The notes beneath the pieces were generated by a model. The model searched no databases. It saw only the letters and a list, made by a program, of their open reading frames with translations, and was not told where the DNA came from. 64,000 bases of DNA, taken from assembly GCA_051649305.1 (NCBI GenBank), contig JBOFGV010000098.1, positions 27,422 to 91,421 of the forward strand. The letters are read 5' to 3'. The translations under genes and the position numbers were made by a program. Positions 42,954 to 51,907 of this stretch are shown here, piece after piece. Origin of the DNA: JADCCX01 sp051649305. Lineage in GTDB: Bacteria; Pseudomonadota; Alphaproteobacteria; Rhizobiales; Beijerinckiaceae. Position 1 is the first letter of the stretch. The number at the start of each line of letters is the position of its first letter.

Positions 42954-43026
42954 CAGGTGCTTTCCATTAACAGCGGCTTTTTCAGCGGGGGCGTGACTCA
43001 TACGGCGGTATACGCTACAAGACGGT

Positions 43027-43191
43027 ATGCCGGATGCAGCAGCAAACACAGGATTTCAGGAGAGCTTCAAGCCTCCCGTTGTCATTTCTGTTGCAGCCGT
43101 TGCGCTGGCTCTTGCAGGCCTTCTGTGGTGGCGCTTTGGCGACAGCGTTTTCGCGACCAGCATGATGTCGGCCTTTATGGCGTGTTTCTGA
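43027..43191 (+). CDS. Small single-pass membrane protein (54 aa)
   Basis: ATG at 43027, TGA at 43189-43191. The sequence has a polar N-terminus, a hydrophobic helix (about residues 18-35), then 'WWRFGDSVFATSMMSAFMACF'. The pattern resembles a short conserved protein seen in Rhizobiales next to hydrolase genes. It is shorter than usual ORF cutoffs. It overlaps the 3' end of the GT2 gene by 17 nt and is divergent from the hydrolase. The ribosome site is weak. Confidence 0.55.
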   Translation: MPDAAANTGFQESFKPPVVISVAAVALALAGLLWWRFGDSVFATSMMSAFMACF

Positions 43192-44617
43192 GCGCGCCTC
43201 TGCGACGGAAGATATCCGGTCGCCGTTTTCCCTTGCCATGCTCGGTTTTTTGCCAGTGGAAAGGTCTTCTTGCCAGATCCCACAAGGCATACCAGGCGGC
43301 GAATGAAATCAGCAGCAGATAAACCGGCAGCGTTATCAGCCAGGGGATGAGGTGCCAGCTTCGCCTGCGCAGAAGGCCAGTCACTGCAGGCATGACCATG
43401 GTGATTATGCCCAGCAAAATGACCGACAGGGCAATGCTGTTGATGGCAATGGCGCTCCATGTTTCTCCGCCAAAAATGTCACCACTCCAGACATTAAAGG
43501 CGATGTAGGCGAGCATTAACGGGAAGCTCAAAGAGCCTGCAATAACGCCGAAAATTTGCACCATCGCGACCAGCCAATTGACACAGCCCATCTCACGCAG
43601 CGCGCGCATCGGCTGCTGGCCATGGCAGATCGCGGTTTGAGCCCAGCCTTTCAGCCAGCGCCTGCGTTGCCCGAGCCAGCTACTGAACGACAACGGAGCT
43701 TCTTCGAGCGTGGTTGAATCCAGGTCTGCCACCAACCAGTCCTTGCGCGCGATTCGAAGGCCAAGATCAGCATCTTCCGTCACGTTCCAGCTGTCCCAGC
43801 CATTGAGCTGTCTCAGGGCTGAAGCCCGGAAGTGATTGGATGTGCCTCCCAGCATCACCGGCATGCCCTGTGCTGCAAAACCGCGTTTGAGCACATCAAA
43901 AAGTGCTGCGTACTCAATGCTCATCATCAGGGCGAACCAGCTGTCTGGCCCATTGTCGATGGCAAGTCGAGCCTGCAGGCAGACCACATCTGCAGGCAGC
44001 TCTTCAAAAGCGACAATCGCTCGCTTGAGCTGGTCCGTGTCCGGAAGATCCTCCGCATCATAGACAGTCACGTAAGCGCCTGAAGCCCGTTGCAAACCCA
44101 GGTTGAGAGCGCGTGGTTTTGTTCTGGGTTTTCCGTCTGGCAGCACGAGCACCTGCATATAGGATGGCATTGGATGTTGCTGCAAAGCTGCGAGTGTCAC
44201 AGGGTCATCTGCCTCGATGAGAAAAAGCACTTCCTTGCTTTCGTCTGGGTAGTCGAGTGCTGCCAGCGCTTTTATCAGCTGACCTGCGATGGTTGCTTCA
44301 TTGTAGAGAGGCACGAGCAAGGTGTAGCGCGGCCACTGACGGTTAATCTGGATGGCTTCGGGGTAAAGCGGGTATGATTGCGGCTCTTCGAGCAAGGCGC
44401 TCATCTGCACAGCGATCATCATCAGAAACAACGGCGACAACAGCGTGGCTGTAAACGGCAGAAAGCTGATGGACAGGCCGTAGGGGATCAGTCCTGCCAG
44501 CAAAAGCAGGACAGCGGCTGACCACTTTTGCAAACGGGATGCGCCGTTCCGGGCAGTTGGCTCGGCTCCTCGCGCGCCTGTTGAAGCCGCGCCTTGCGCA
44601 AGTCCTCCTGTTGTCAC
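43175..44617 (-). CDS. Membrane glycosyltransferase family 2 (processive type)
   Basis: A 480-residue protein. Two N-terminal helices (about 33-70) precede the GT2 domain with 'LLVPLYNEATIAGQLI', the first Asp pair in 'YDAEDLPDTDQL', 'NVTEDADLGLRIAR' and the acceptor motif QRRRW. Several C-terminal helices follow (about residues 345-450). The D..D..D..QxxRW set is complete, so it should synthesise or extend a polysaccharide at the inner membrane. Its start overlaps the LuxR gene stop by 4 nt. Confidence 0.9.
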   Translation of the reverse strand: MTTGGLAQGAASTGARGAEPTARNGASRLQKWSAAVLLLLAGLIPYGLSISFLPFTATLLSPLFLMMIAVQMSALLEEPQSYPLYPEAIQINRQWPRYTLLVPLYNEATIAGQLIKALAALDYPDESKEVLFLIEADDPVTLAALQQHPMPSYMQVLVLPDGKPRTKPRALNLGLQRASGAYVTVYDAEDLPDTDQLKRAIVAFEELPADVVCLQARLAIDNGPDSWFALMMSIEYAALFDVLKRGFAAQGMPVMLGGTSNHFRASALRQLNGWDSWNVTEDADLGLRIARKDWLVADLDSTTLEEAPLSFSSWLGQRRRWLKGWAQTAICHGQQPMRALREMGCVNWLVAMVQIFGVIAGSLSFPLMLAYIAFNVWSGDIFGGETWSAIAINSIALSVILLGIITMVMPAVTGLLRRRSWHLIPWLITLPVYLLLISFAAWYALWDLARRPFHWQKTEHGKGKRRPDIFRRRGALRNTP

Positions 44618-45363
44618 CGCGGAGGGGCTATCATTCCCAGTGCAACAGCCTTGGCAGAGGCGTGTGCCCGGTTGGAAGCCGAGAGTTTGGAGACAGCCGC
44701 ATCAATGAAGAAATTGACAGTGGCTGCGGTCAAGCCAAGGCTTTCGCCGATCTGCTTGCTGGTATGGCCATGGGCTGCCCAGACAAGGCATTCTTTTTCA
44801 CGGGGCGTCAGGCGAATCGCGACCACATTCTCGAAGTTGAAACGGGTTTTGAGCACAGCGCGGTGCAAGGCCGGATGCAGCATATCCATCGCAGCCAACA
44901 GATCATGCCGAACCATTGGCCACTTCCGCTCTGTCACATCACTCGTGAATGTCAGCAGGGAACGATCACCGGCGGGCCCGCGAAAGCTGGCCGTGAGTGC
45001 CTGTCTGCCCAACTGGAACTCTGAAAAATCACGAAAGAACTTGCGCAGTCGCGTGCGACCCTTGGGCAATTGCGCCCAGTCGATAGGCTGTATCGTGATT
45101 TCGCCAAGGGATCGAACAGGGTCTATACACTCATACTTGTTGTCTTCGGCATGCTGACGCCAGGCATCACCATAGGTGTCGACAACAAAGGGGTCATCAC
45201 CGACTACGCCGGGCACATGTCGCATCATGAAGCCTGCATGCTTGGCTCCGATCGCACGACAGATATCGCGTAGACTATGCATAAAGTCTGTCTTGTGATC
45301 GGCTTCGCGGACTTTGGCCGCCAACCAGGTCAGACTGCGTTTTTGACTGGATTGTTCTATCAT
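44614..45363 (-). CDS. LuxR-family regulator with autoinducer-binding domain (LuxR solo)
   Basis: A 249-residue protein. Residues 20-170 form an autoinducer-binding domain with the conserved 'YECIDPVR' (Asp-Pro) and 'IDW' features. The C-terminal HTH reads 'LTPREKECLVWAAHGHTSKQIGESLGLTAATVNFFIDAAVSKLSASNRAHA'. No luxI-type synthase is in the window, so it is a solo, of the kind that includes the Brucella and rhizobial surface regulators. It is coupled to the GT2 gene (ATGA), suggesting quorum- or signal-dependent polysaccharide control. Confidence 0.9.
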   Translation of the reverse strand: MIEQSSQKRSLTWLAAKVREADHKTDFMHSLRDICRAIGAKHAGFMMRHVPGVVGDDPFVVDTYGDAWRQHAEDNKYECIDPVRSLGEITIQPIDWAQLPKGRTRLRKFFRDFSEFQLGRQALTASFRGPAGDRSLLTFTSDVTERKWPMVRHDLLAAMDMLHPALHRAVLKTRFNFENVVAIRLTPREKECLVWAAHGHTSKQIGESLGLTAATVNFFIDAAVSKLSASNRAHASAKAVALGMIAPPR

Positions 45364-45493
45364 TAGTGACCCCAGACAGAATCATAACGCCGCTGTGGCC
45401 AACTCGGCAAACGGCTTCGCTGCCCTTGCGTCAGCGCATTAAGCTTTGCAGGAAGACTTGCACGAACCGGCAGGTGTGACTAAATCGCTCACA

Positions 45494-45667
45494 ATGACAG
45501 ATGTTTCGCCTCCGCCAGGCCATACGGATATTCGCAAAATGGCGAGGCAGAAGCGTTTGGCATTGGCTCTTCGCAAGAATTTGGGAAAACGCAAGGATCA
45601 GGAGCGGCAGCGTGAGCAGGTGCGTGAGGTGCCCGCAGACGATGTTGATAATCAGGGCTCCGGCTGA
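45494..45667 (+). CDS. Small hypothetical protein upstream of murA
   Basis: A 57-residue, highly charged protein: 'DIRKMARQKRLALALRKNLGKRKDQERQREQ' forms a basic helix, then an acidic end. Short proteins of this form precede murA in several Rhizobiales. No function is known. The ATG at 45494 has no clear ribosome site; an in-frame ATG at 45446 is the alternative. It is plausible as a murA co-transcribed gene (78-nt gap). Confidence 0.5.
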   Translation: MTDVSPPPGHTDIRKMARQKRLALALRKNLGKRKDQERQREQVREVPADDVDNQGSG

Positions 45668-45745
45668 ACCGTTGCACTTTGAGTGACGTAGCGTTGTCAA
45701 AACGGCAACGCATGTGACATCAAAAGAAACGAAAGAAAGACTTTC

Positions 45746-47035
45746 ATGGACCGTATAAGCATCAAAGGCGGCGGGCCGCTCAACGGCACCATCCAGATTT
45801 CTGGTGCCAAGAACGCCGCCTTGCCTCTCATGACAGCGGCTTTGCTGACCGATGGCACGCTGACGCTGGACAATGTTCCGCGCTTGTCTGACGTCACGCA
45901 GCTGCTGCGCATTCTCAGCAACCACGGGGTTGATCACAAGATTTCCGGCAAGCTTGCCGGTCAGAGCAATGAAACAGGCCAGACGATTGATCTTTCTGCC
46001 CGGCAGATTGTCGATACAACAGCCCCTTACGAGCTTGTGTCACGCATGCGTGCCAGTTTCTGGGTTATCGGACCTCTGCTTGGCCGTATGGGACAGGCGA
46101 AAGTATCGCTGCCAGGTGGTTGCGCTATCGGCACGCGTCCGGTTGATTTCTATCTGCAGGCGCTGGAACGTCTGGGCGTCAAGATCGAGATCGAGAATGG
46201 CTATGTGCTTGCCGATGCCCGCAAGGGTCTGAAAGGCGCGGAAATCTTCTTCCCCAAGGTCAGCGTGGGCGCTACCCACACAGCCTTGATGGCAGCCGTG
46301 CTGGCCAGCGGCACAACGGTCATTCACAATGCTGCACGCGAGCCGGAAGTGATTGATCTGGCCGATTTGCTCAACAAGATGGGCGCAAAGATCAAGGGGG
46401 CAGGAACATCTGTCATCGAAATCAAGGGCGTGACGCGCCTGCAGGGCGCGCGCCATTCTGTCCTGCCAGACCGCATCGAGACAGGCACCTATGCCATGGC
46501 TGTGGCCATGACAGGTGGCGATGTGTTGCTGGAGAACACCCGCATCGATCTGTTGAAAGCTGCTTTTGACACGCTGGCGAAAACGGGCGTCACCATCGAG
46601 CAAAAGTCAAACGGCGTCAGGGTCAGCCGCAACGGTTCAGCGCTTACGCCCGTTGATGTGACCACCGAGCCTTTCCCAGGCTTTCCAACCGACCTTCAGG
46701 CGCAGTTCATGGCTTTGATGTGCCGTGCCGAGGGAACATCGCACATCCGCGAGACGATCTTTGAAAACCGCTTCATGCATGTGCAGGAATTGGCGCGGCT
46801 TGGCGCGAAGATACGCCTTGATGGCGACATGGCCATCATCGAAGGCGTCAAGCATCTCACAGGCGCGCCTGTTATGGCGACAGACCTGCGTGCTTCGGTC
46901 GCCATGGTGATTGCGGCTCTGGCGGCCGAGGGCGAAACCACGGTTCACCGTGTCTATCACCTCGATCGCGGCTTTGAGGCGCTGGAGAAAAAGCTCCAGC
47001 GCTGTGGTGGTCAGGTTGAACGAATATCAGACTGA
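45746..47035 (+). CDS. murA: UDP-N-acetylglucosamine 1-carboxyvinyltransferase
   Basis: A 429-residue enzyme of the first committed step of peptidoglycan synthesis. Seen are Lys22 in 'GAKNAALPLM', the catalytic Cys126 in 'LPGGCAIGTRPVDFYLQALERLGV', and 'FPTDLQAQFMALM'. The presence of Cys at this position predicts fosfomycin sensitivity of the enzyme. Length is standard. Confidence 0.97.
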   Translation: MDRISIKGGGPLNGTIQISGAKNAALPLMTAALLTDGTLTLDNVPRLSDVTQLLRILSNHGVDHKISGKLAGQSNETGQTIDLSARQIVDTTAPYELVSRMRASFWVIGPLLGRMGQAKVSLPGGCAIGTRPVDFYLQALERLGVKIEIENGYVLADARKGLKGAEIFFPKVSVGATHTALMAAVLASGTTVIHNAAREPEVIDLADLLNKMGAKIKGAGTSVIEIKGVTRLQGARHSVLPDRIETGTYAMAVAMTGGDVLLENTRIDLLKAAFDTLAKTGVTIEQKSNGVRVSRNGSALTPVDVTTEPFPGFPTDLQAQFMALMCRAEGTSHIRETIFENRFMHVQELARLGAKIRLDGDMAIIEGVKHLTGAPVMATDLRASVAMVIAALAAEGETTVHRVYHLDRGFEALEKKLQRCGGQVERISD

Positions 47036-47040
47036 TATTT

Positions 47041-47343
47041 CTACCACTGTGGGCGGGCAACAATAGCGCCGCGCTTCAGGCCAAAGCCAGGAATGTCGCA
47101 ACGGCATGGTGACTCTTCTGGTGCAGGCCGTGTGCGGCATGATCCGCGCGAGGTGTAGCAGATGTTGCCGACAACCACCGGGCGATAGCGGGGCGCATCC
47201 CAGCCATAAGGGTCCTGACGGTAGTAGGGACGTGGGGGTGGCTCATAGTAGTGCGGACGCTGCGGCGGATAGGGGTAATACTGCGCAGCGGCAGGCACTA
47301 GGCCGGAGACCAGACCAAGAGCCACAAGAGCGATACGTTTCAT
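47041..47343 (-). CDS. Small secreted Tyr/Pro-rich hypothetical protein
   Basis: A 100-residue protein. Residues 1-20 form a signal peptide (ends ...VPAAAQ). The mature part is a Tyr/Pro/Arg-rich stretch 'YYPYPPQRPHYYEPPPRPYYRQDPYGWD' followed by four Cys ('ICYTSRGSCRTRPAPEESPCRCDIPGFGLKRG'), which could form two disulfides. Similar short proteins occur in Rhizobiales envelopes, function unknown. The ATG at 47343 with AGAGG is preferred over upstream starts. Confidence 0.7.
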   Translation of the reverse strand: MKRIALVALGLVSGLVPAAAQYYPYPPQRPHYYEPPPRPYYRQDPYGWDAPRYRPVVVGNICYTSRGSCRTRPAPEESPCRCDIPGFGLKRGAIVARPQW

Positions 47344-47468
47344 GATGACCTCTTTCTCATCTGCGGGGCTGTTCACCCCTCGACGGCACAAAGATGACCG
47401 CTTTGTTATGAATGCGGATTGAATGCCTGTCCCAAGGAAGGTATCGCATCTTGAGGATAGGACAACCC

Positions 47469-48773
47469 ATGCCGATGGACTTAAAACAGACCGATAGCCA
47501 CTTTGAGACGGATTTCAGGGCACTTCTTGCCCAGAAGCGCGAAGTTTCCGAGGAAGTGTCAACAGCCGTGCATGCCATCATCGCTGATGTCCGCGAGCGC
47601 GGCGACGATGCCGTCATGGCGCTCTCGCAAAAGTATGATTCTGTTGATCTCAAAATCCTCGGCATGCGGGTTTCGGCGCAGGAGCTGCAGGTTGCAGTTG
47701 CCAAAAGCGACAGCAGGGCTGTCGATGCCCTGCACTTTGCCAAGGAACGCATCGAGACCTACCATCGCCACCAGCGCCCGGCGGACAAGTCTTTCACCGA
47801 CGCATTGGGCGTGGAACTGGGGTGGCGCTGGACGGCAGTGGACTCTGTTGGGCTTTATGTGCCTGGCGGTAGCGCAAGCTATCCATCGTCTGTTTTGATG
47901 AATGCCGTTCCGGCCAAGGTCGCTGGTGTCGAGCGCATCGTCATGGTGGTTCCCGCCCCCAAGGGGCAGATCAACCCGCTGGTGCTGGCGGCGGCGCACA
48001 TCGCAGGGGTGGACGAGGTTTACCGCATCGGTGGCGCGCAGGCGATTGCTGCACTGGCCTACGGAACAGAGACAATTGCGCCAGTGGTGAAGATCGTCGG
48101 TCCCGGCAATGCCTATGTGGCGGCTGCCAAGAGGCAGGTTTTCGGACAGGTCGGCATCGATATGATCGCCGGACCATCCGAAGTCGTCATTCTGGCAGAT
48201 GAAACTGCCAATCCGGCATGGATAGCCGCTGATCTTCTGGCGCAGGCGGAGCACGATGCGGCTGCACAGTCGATCCTGATCACGGATTCAAGGAGCCTGG
48301 CGAAGGATGTGTTGGCCGCTGTTGAGGCGCAGCTCAAAACCTTGCCGCGGCAGGAGATTGCCCGCGCCTCCTGGCGAGATTTTGGCGCTGTCATTCATGT
48401 GCAATCCCTCAAAGCCGCCATCCCGCTGGTGGACCGTCTGGCACCGGAGCATCTCGAAATCATGGCGTCTAATGCAGATGAACTCTCGGCCAGCATCCGC
48501 AACGCGGGAGCCATCTTCATGGGCGGGCACACACCGGAAGCCATCGGCGATTATGTGGGTGGCTCAAACCATGTCTTGCCTACTGCCCGCAGTGCCCGCT
48601 ACGCTTCCGGTCTGGGAGTGCTGGACTTCATGAAGCGGACATCCATTCTGAAATGTGGGCCGGAGCAGCTGCGTGCGCTGGGGCCAGCAGCGATTGCGCT
48701 GGGCGAGGCGGAGGGGCTGACGGCTCACGCCCGCTCCGTGGCCATCCGGCTCAATCTTCCCTCCGGATCATAA
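47469..48773 (+). CDS. hisD: Histidinol dehydrogenase
   Basis: A 434-residue enzyme that oxidises histidinol to histidine in two steps. Seen are 'GLYVPGGSASYPSSVLM', 'GPGNAYVAAAKRQVFGQVGIDMIAGPSEV', 'DLLAQAEHDAAAQS' with the zinc and catalytic residues, and 'PEHLEIM'. It is followed by UPF0262 and the LMW phosphatase, an order typical of Rhizobiales. Adjacent ATG codons at 47469 and 47475 make the start uncertain by two codons. Confidence 0.96.
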   Translation: MPMDLKQTDSHFETDFRALLAQKREVSEEVSTAVHAIIADVRERGDDAVMALSQKYDSVDLKILGMRVSAQELQVAVAKSDSRAVDALHFAKERIETYHRHQRPADKSFTDALGVELGWRWTAVDSVGLYVPGGSASYPSSVLMNAVPAKVAGVERIVMVVPAPKGQINPLVLAAAHIAGVDEVYRIGGAQAIAALAYGTETIAPVVKIVGPGNAYVAAAKRQVFGQVGIDMIAGPSEVVILADETANPAWIAADLLAQAEHDAAAQSILITDSRSLAKDVLAAVEAQLKTLPRQEIARASWRDFGAVIHVQSLKAAIPLVDRLAPEHLEIMASNADELSASIRNAGAIFMGGHTPEAIGDYVGGSNHVLPTARSARYASGLGVLDFMKRTSILKCGPEQLRALGPAAIALGEAEGLTAHARSVAIRLNLPSGS

Positions 48774-48795
48774 CCATCATGGCGATGGCTCTGTC

Positions 48796-49293
48796 ATGAC
48801 AACGGAGATTGGCAATCCAAACAATCGGCTTGTGGCCATCGTTCTGGATGCCAACTCCATTGAGCGTGGCACGCCAGATCAGGAACACGAGCGCCTGACC
48901 GCTATTTATGATCTCGTGGAAGAAAACAGCTTTGCCCTGCCGGACAACCGTGAAGGGCCGTTTGCCCTTCATATCGGCATGATGAATGCACGACTGGTGT
49001 TCGAAATCCGCACGCAAGGCGGCGATCATATCATCACCCACGGGTTGTCGATGTCGCCCTTTCGCCGCGTGATCAAGGACTACTTCCTGATTTGCGAAAG
49101 CTATTACGACGCCATCCGTACAGCGTCTTCCGCCCAGATCGAGGCGATTGATATGGGCCGTCGTGGCCTGCACAACGAAGCGGCTGACATCGTGATGGAG
49201 CGCCTGAAAGACAAGGTGACAATCGATTTCCAGACGGCACGCCGGTTGTTCACGCTGCTGGCGGCGCTGTCATGGACCGGGCGCGAAACATGA
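48796..49293 (+). CDS. UPF0262 family protein
   Basis: A 165-residue protein with the family pattern 'LVAIVLDANSIERGTPDQEHERLTAIYDLVEENSF', 'EGPFALHIGMMNARLVFEI' and 'LSMSPFRRVIKDYFLICESYYDAIRTASSAQIEAIDMGRRGLHNEA'. UPF0262 is confined to alphaproteobacteria and normally follows hisD. The function is unknown. It overlaps the LMW phosphatase start by 4 nt. Confidence 0.93.
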   Translation: MTTEIGNPNNRLVAIVLDANSIERGTPDQEHERLTAIYDLVEENSFALPDNREGPFALHIGMMNARLVFEIRTQGGDHIITHGLSMSPFRRVIKDYFLICESYYDAIRTASSAQIEAIDMGRRGLHNEAADIVMERLKDKVTIDFQTARRLFTLLAALSWTGRET

Positions 49294-49724
49294 CCACATC
49301 CACCCGTCCGCATTCCATTTTGTTTGCCTGTTCGCTTAACGCCGTGCGCTCGCCCATGGCGGAGGGGCTTGCCCGCGCCATCCTCGGCCAGAAGATTTAC
49401 GTCGACTCCGCAGGCCTTTCGACAACAACACTGGATTCCTTCGCTGTCGCAGCCATGGCCGAAATCGGCATCGATATCCGCGATCACAACACGCAAGGGT
49501 TCGATGACATTGCGGTTGATGAGTTTGATCTGATCGTGGCGCTTTCGCCGGAAGCACTGGAGAAAGCGAAGGCGCTGACCCGCCTGAGTTCTGTTGCGGT
49601 CGAATACTGGCCGACAGATGATCCCACGCAAGATTCGGGCGGCTCCCGCGAAACAAGGCTTTCCGCCTACCGTCAGGTACGCGACAAGTTAAAACAGCAG
49701 ATCAGGGATCGTTTTTCGGGTTAG
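49290..49724 (+). CDS. Low-molecular-weight protein tyrosine phosphatase / ArsC-like
   Basis: A 144-residue protein with the CX5R loop at Cys14-Arg20 ('FACSLNAVRSPMAEG') and a later acidic segment 'EYWPTDDPTQDSGG' that supplies the general acid. Homologues after UPF0262 are annotated as LMW phosphatases or arsenate reductases; there are no ars genes nearby, so a phosphatase role is more likely. The ATG at 49290 overlaps the UPF0262 stop. Confidence 0.9.
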   Translation: MTTSTRPHSILFACSLNAVRSPMAEGLARAILGQKIYVDSAGLSTTTLDSFAVAAMAEIGIDIRDHNTQGFDDIAVDEFDLIVALSPEALEKAKALTRLSSVAVEYWPTDDPTQDSGGSRETRLSAYRQVRDKLKQQIRDRFSG

Positions 49725-49784
49725 AAACACCGATGTGTTCGCGATAGATGTAAGGGGCGAATCAGCAGCCTTGCGGAGCGGCAT

Positions 49785-51011
49785 TTGTCGGCATTCATAC
49801 TCTCGGAGCATCATCGCCATCGGCTGCTGGTCAGCCTGATTGCGGAAGAGCTGGGCAAATTGCAGGAGCGCACGGTCAACCCTGCCGAGAGCCTTGGCTG
49901 GACCAGCGACATGCAGCTGGGAGAAGAAGCATCCGACAACAGCCTTGGGCTGGACAGTCTTGGCCGCATCGACATCGCCAGCCGCATCAACCAGTTTTTC
50001 CATCTGCATGAATCCGGCATCGAAGATTACCTGCTGATTGAAAAGACCATTGGCCGTTGGAACTTCATTGTCGCTGAAGCAGAAAAACTTTCGTTCAAAT
50101 CGATCTCGTTCCAGACATCCGGCAGCACCGGCGCGCCCAAGGTCTGCACGCACAGCATGCTCAATCTTCTGGCGGAAGCAGATGAGTTGATTCGCGTGCT
50201 GGGGCCTTTCCAGCGCATCGTCAGCCTTGTGCCGCCGCACCATATCTATGGCTTCATATTCACGGTGCTGTTGCCTGAGAAACTGCAGTGCACTGTGATT
50301 GATGCGCGTGCCATGTCACCCGGAGGCTTGCGGCAAACGTTGCAAGCGGGAGACATGATCGTCGCCACACCGCATCTGTGGAGCTATTTGCTGGCCTCTT
50401 TGCCGGGCTTTCCAGAAGGCATTGCGGGCACCACCTCAACCGCACCCATGCCGCCGGTTCTGGCGGGTCAGTTGCGCGACAAGGGCTTGAAAACCCTGAC
50501 TGAGATTTATGGCTCCTCAGAAACCGCAGGCATAGGCTGGCGGCAGGACAGTGCTGCTGCGTTCCATCTGTTTGATGATTGGGTGGTGAGTGCGGACCAG
50601 CAGGCAATCGCAAGGCGCAGCGCCGACGGCTCAACGCAGGAGCAACAGCCCTTTGCTGACATGGTGCAGTTTGAAGGCGAGCGCATGCTGCGCCCGACAG
50701 GCCGTCGCGATGGCGCGGTTCAGGTGGGTGGCGTCAATGTCTTTCCTGACAAGGTGCGGGATGCGCTGTGCCAGCATCCGGATGTGAAAGAAGCGGCTGT
50801 CCGCGCCTTTGCTGTGGGTGGGGATGCCGCGCGCCAGCGCCTCAAGGCTTTTGTGGTGCTGAAGGACCAGACCATGGATGTCGCCGCCGCCGAGAAGACC
50901 CTGCGCCAGCATGCGGCAACCCTGTTGTCGGATGTGGCCTGCCCCACAGCCTATCGCTTTGGTGCAGCATTGCCCGTGAACGCCATGGGCAAACTGACGG
51001 ACTGGACTTGA
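49785..51011 (+). CDS. Acyl-carrier-protein/adenylate-forming ligase fusion
   Basis: A 408-residue protein. Residues 1-90 look like an acyl carrier protein with the phosphopantetheine motif GLDSLG (Ser58) and 'RIDIASRINQFF'. The adenylation domain begins at residue 111 with TSGSTGAPK, then 'YGSSETAGIGW', 'DGAVQVGGVNVFPDKV' and the final catalytic Lys in 'NAMGKL'. The usual 150-180 residues before the first AMP motif are missing, so the enzyme is compact. The start is TTG with GGAG 6 nt upstream. A loading enzyme for an unknown acyl or aryl acid is inferred. Confidence 0.82.
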   Translation: MSAFILSEHHRHRLLVSLIAEELGKLQERTVNPAESLGWTSDMQLGEEASDNSLGLDSLGRIDIASRINQFFHLHESGIEDYLLIEKTIGRWNFIVAEAEKLSFKSISFQTSGSTGAPKVCTHSMLNLLAEADELIRVLGPFQRIVSLVPPHHIYGFIFTVLLPEKLQCTVIDARAMSPGGLRQTLQAGDMIVATPHLWSYLLASLPGFPEGIAGTTSTAPMPPVLAGQLRDKGLKTLTEIYGSSETAGIGWRQDSAAAFHLFDDWVVSADQQAIARRSADGSTQEQQPFADMVQFEGERMLRPTGRRDGAVQVGGVNVFPDKVRDALCQHPDVKEAAVRAFAVGGDAARQRLKAFVVLKDQTMDVAAAEKTLRQHAATLLSDVACPTAYRFGAALPVNAMGKLTDWT

Positions 51012-51015
51012 TCGC

Positions 51016-51879
51016 ATGACCTCTGACACAAACCGCAAGGCCACACTCTGCGGCTTCATGGCCATTGGCCTCTGGGCGGTGCTGGCGCTGCTGACAACAG
51101 GCACTGGCTCTGTGCCTGCGTTCCAGCTTTCGGCGCTTACCTTTGCGGTTGCCAGCATCATTGGTGTGCTGGTCATCCTGTGCACGGGCAGCGGCTTTGG
51201 CGTGCTCAACCAGTCACCCAAAGCCTGGGCCATCGGCCTCTATGGTCTCTTTGGCTATCACGCGCTTTATTTTGCAGCGCTTAAGCTGGCTCCTCCGGCG
51301 GAAGCAGGGTTGATAGCCTATCTCTGGCCACTGCTGATTGTGCTGATGACGGCCCTGCTGCCGGGCGAGAAACTCGCCATCCGCCATGTTATTGCAGCGA
51401 TGGTGGGTTTTTGCGGTGTGCTGGTTCTGGGCCTCGGCAAGGGCGGCATCGGCTTTGATGCGGCCAACTGGAGCGGTTATCTCGCTGCCCTCGGCTGCGC
51501 TTTCATCTGGTCAAGCTATTCCGTGCTTTCGCGCACACAGGCCAAGGTGCCAACAGAAGCTGTCACAGGCTTTTGTCTGGCAACGGCAGTGCTTTCCGGC
51601 CTGTGTCACATGCTGTTTGAAACCACGGTGTGGCCGCAAGGTGCGGTCCAGTGGCTGGCTATCATAGGCCTTGGCCTCGGCCCTGTGGGAGCAGCGTTCT
51701 TCCTGTGGGATTACGGCGTCAAGCACGGCAACATCCGCCTGCTGGGAACGGCAAGCTATGCCGCGCCGGTGCTGTCCACCATCCTGCTGGTCATCGCAGG
51801 CTACGCCACCGCGCACTGGACGCTTGGCCTCGCCTGCCTGCTGATCGTGGGTGCCGCTGTTATTGCGCGCGACCGGTAG
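51016..51879 (+). CDS. EamA/DMT-family transporter
   Basis: A 287-residue protein with ten membrane helices in two EamA repeats ('FGYHALYFAALKLAPPAEAGLIAYLWPLLIVLMTALLPGEK' in the first). It starts 4 nt after the ACP-adenylation fusion, so it may export the product or a related metabolite. The substrate is unknown. Confidence 0.9.
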   Translation: MTSDTNRKATLCGFMAIGLWAVLALLTTGTGSVPAFQLSALTFAVASIIGVLVILCTGSGFGVLNQSPKAWAIGLYGLFGYHALYFAALKLAPPAEAGLIAYLWPLLIVLMTALLPGEKLAIRHVIAAMVGFCGVLVLGLGKGGIGFDAANWSGYLAALGCAFIWSSYSVLSRTQAKVPTEAVTGFCLATAVLSGLCHMLFETTVWPQGAVQWLAIIGLGLGPVGAAFFLWDYGVKHGNIRLLGTASYAAPVLSTILLVIAGYATAHWTLGLACLLIVGAAVIARDR

Positions 51880-51907
51880 CGTATGCGCTGATTGCGCTGA
51901 ATTTTCT

